A DNA stretch of 6,446 bases. Source: Actinomycetota bacterium (lineage in GTDB: Bacteria; Actinomycetota; Thermoleophilia; Gaiellales; Gaiellaceae). The notes beneath the pieces were generated by a model. It made no database searches and had not been told where the DNA came from. It saw only the letters and a program-made list of their open reading frames with translations. The stretch lies in assembly GCA_016870235.1 (NCBI GenBank), contig VGCB01000165.1, positions 1 to 6,446 on the forward strand, read 5' to 3'. Below are positions 5,763 to 6,446 of the stretch, piece by piece (positions within the stretch are counted from its first letter, which is position 1; every line of letters starts with the position of its first letter). The translations under genes and the position numbers were made by a program.

Positions 5763-6386
5763 GTGGCCGGGCCGCGCATCATCGGGCTCACGACGGCCAC
5801 CGTCGAGCACGCGCCCGCGGTGTGCCACGACTGCGTGTGGTGGCAGTCGCGCGGGAATCGCACGGCGTCGAAGGCGCGATGGGCGGAGAAGGCCCAGGAG
5901 GAGGCCGGGGCGTGGGGCACCGTCTACCTGGACGAGGACGGCGGGCTGCTCGGGTCGATGCAGTACGGCCCGGCCGGGCTCTTCCCGCGCGCGCACGACC
6001 TGCCGGCCGGCCCGCCGTCGGACGACGCCGTGCTCGTCACCTGCGCCTACATCCGCGCGGCCGACGCCGAGTGGGTGGAGAAGTCGCTCTTCCTGGCGGC
6101 GATCGGGGAGGCGCGTGACCACGGGGCGCGGGCGCTCGAGGCGTTCGCGTACCGCTATCCACCGACTGCGACGCCGGAGGAGCGGTTCGTCCGCCACCGC
6201 ACCGTCTTCCCGCGGGACTTCCTCGACGAGTTCGGGTTCCTGACGCTTCGACGCAAGGGCAGCGTCGAGCTGTGCCGGCTCGAGCTCGGAGGCCTCGTCC
6301 CGGTCGAGGCGGGGAAGCGCGCGAAGGTGCTGCGCGTCGTGCAGGAGGCGTTCACGCCGCCGCCGGCCCCCGTGCCGCCGGCGTGA
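5763..6386 (+). CDS. GNAT-like acetyltransferase-family protein with N-terminal CxxC-WW motif
   Basis: A 207-residue protein resembling a group of actinobacterial GNAT-annotated proteins. The N-terminus carries CHDCVWWQ (C21, C24, W26, W27), followed by a region rich in Lys and Trp (36-51). GSMQYGPAGLFPRAHDLPAG (64-83) and DDAVLVTCAYI (87-97) correspond to the central GNAT beta-strands. KSLFLAAIGEARDHGARALEAFA (107-129) corresponds to the helix and strand after the cofactor loop, and FPRDFLDEFGFLTL (149-162) to the C-terminal strands. The tail ends in a Pro-rich stretch (199-206). The usual Q/RxxGxG/A acetyl-CoA pyrophosphate loop is not present; its place is taken by RAADAEWVEKS (98-108). 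Substrate is unknown, and enzymatic activity should not be assumed. The start is GTG 5763, four bases after the Asp23 stop; GTG 5820 is a possible shorter start just before the CxxC motif. Confidence 0.72.
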   Translation: MAGPRIIGLTTATVEHAPAVCHDCVWWQSRGNRTASKARWAEKAQEEAGAWGTVYLDEDGGLLGSMQYGPAGLFPRAHDLPAGPPSDDAVLVTCAYIRAADAEWVEKSLFLAAIGEARDHGARALEAFAYRYPPTATPEERFVRHRTVFPRDFLDEFGFLTLRRKGSVELCRLELGGLVPVEAGKRAKVLRVVQEAFTPPPAPVPPA

Positions 6387-6446
6387 GGCGATGAGCGGCT
6401 TGCGTCTGATGCCGGCCGGATGCGTTCACATCCGGACGACGAGGGA
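6387..6446 (+). other. End-of-window region: hairpin, no convincing gene
   Basis: After the GNAT-like gene an inverted repeat with arms CCGGATG (6416-6422) and CATCCGG (6429-6435) and a six-base loop CGTTCA forms a perfect 7-bp stem. It is not followed by a T run in the bases available, so it is not a standard intrinsic terminator, but it may help end the cluster's transcript. An ATG at 6391 opens 18 codons to the window edge. It lies five bases after the stop, has a GAGG only two bases upstream (too close for a normal SD), and its peptide is not recognisable, so I do not call it a gene. Confidence 0.35.

Noticed and set aside
6391..6446. ATG-initiated frame open to the window edge
   Set aside because: Only 18 codons are visible, the peptide is unrecognisable, the GAGG upstream is too close for a normal SD, and a perfect hairpin falls inside it.
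1..6446. Defence system, mobile element, CRISPR array, tRNA or riboswitch
   Set aside because: I looked on both strands. There are no repeat-spacer arrays, no transposase- or integrase-like proteins, no tRNA cloverleaf, and no intergenic space long enough for a riboswitch (the largest between genes is 63 bases).

Overview
The window is very GC-rich (roughly 70% by eye). Its genes are tightly packed, strongly prefer G or C at third codon positions, and mostly start with GTG or other non-ATG codons. The protein set is a three-gene glycolate oxidase, an Asp23/Gls24-family protein beside a metallophosphoesterase, and a CxxC-WW GNAT-like protein of an actinobacterial type. This points to a high-GC actinobacterial lineage, possibly Thermoleophilia-like (Gaiellales/Solirubrobacterales). 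That placement is inference from gene content and promoter style; there is no rRNA or other marker here.

Layout. Positions 1-2691, minus strand: an operon read right to left as glcD (485 aa), glcE (302 aa) and glcF (first 111 codons, cut by the window edge). These are the flavoprotein, second FAD-binding-type and iron-sulfur subunits of glycolate oxidase. glcD/glcE overlap by 4 bases and glcE/glcF by 7, so translation is probably coupled. Positions 2692-2754: a 63-base divergent intergenic region with a -10-like hexamer placed for leaderless transcription in each direction and a small set of inverted repeats. Positions 2755-6386, plus strand: a five-gene, same-strand cluster with gaps of 21, 9, 10 and 4 bases. 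It encodes a fumarylacetoacetate-hydrolase-fold enzyme, a CynX/NimT-type MFS transporter, a membrane-anchored metallophosphoesterase, a small Asp23/Gls24 protein that seems to start on ATC, and a GNAT-like protein. Positions 6387-6446 hold a perfect 7-bp-stem hairpin and no convincing gene.

How they fit together. GlcDEF would oxidise glycolate (or a related 2-hydroxy acid) to glyoxylate and pass electrons to the respiratory chain. The divergent FAH-fold enzyme probably acts on a small oxo-acid such as oxaloacetate or an acylpyruvate, and may share regulation with glcDEF through the common intergenic region. The last three plus-strand genes look like general cell-surface or housekeeping functions rather than part of that pathway.

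I found no mobile element, CRISPR array, tRNA, rRNA or defence system, and no clear new multi-gene system. The best leads are local: the apparent ATC start with its leaderless-type promoter, a GlcE lacking the usual FAD pyrophosphate loop, a GNAT-like protein lacking the usual acetyl-CoA loop, and the shared glcDEF/FAH control region.
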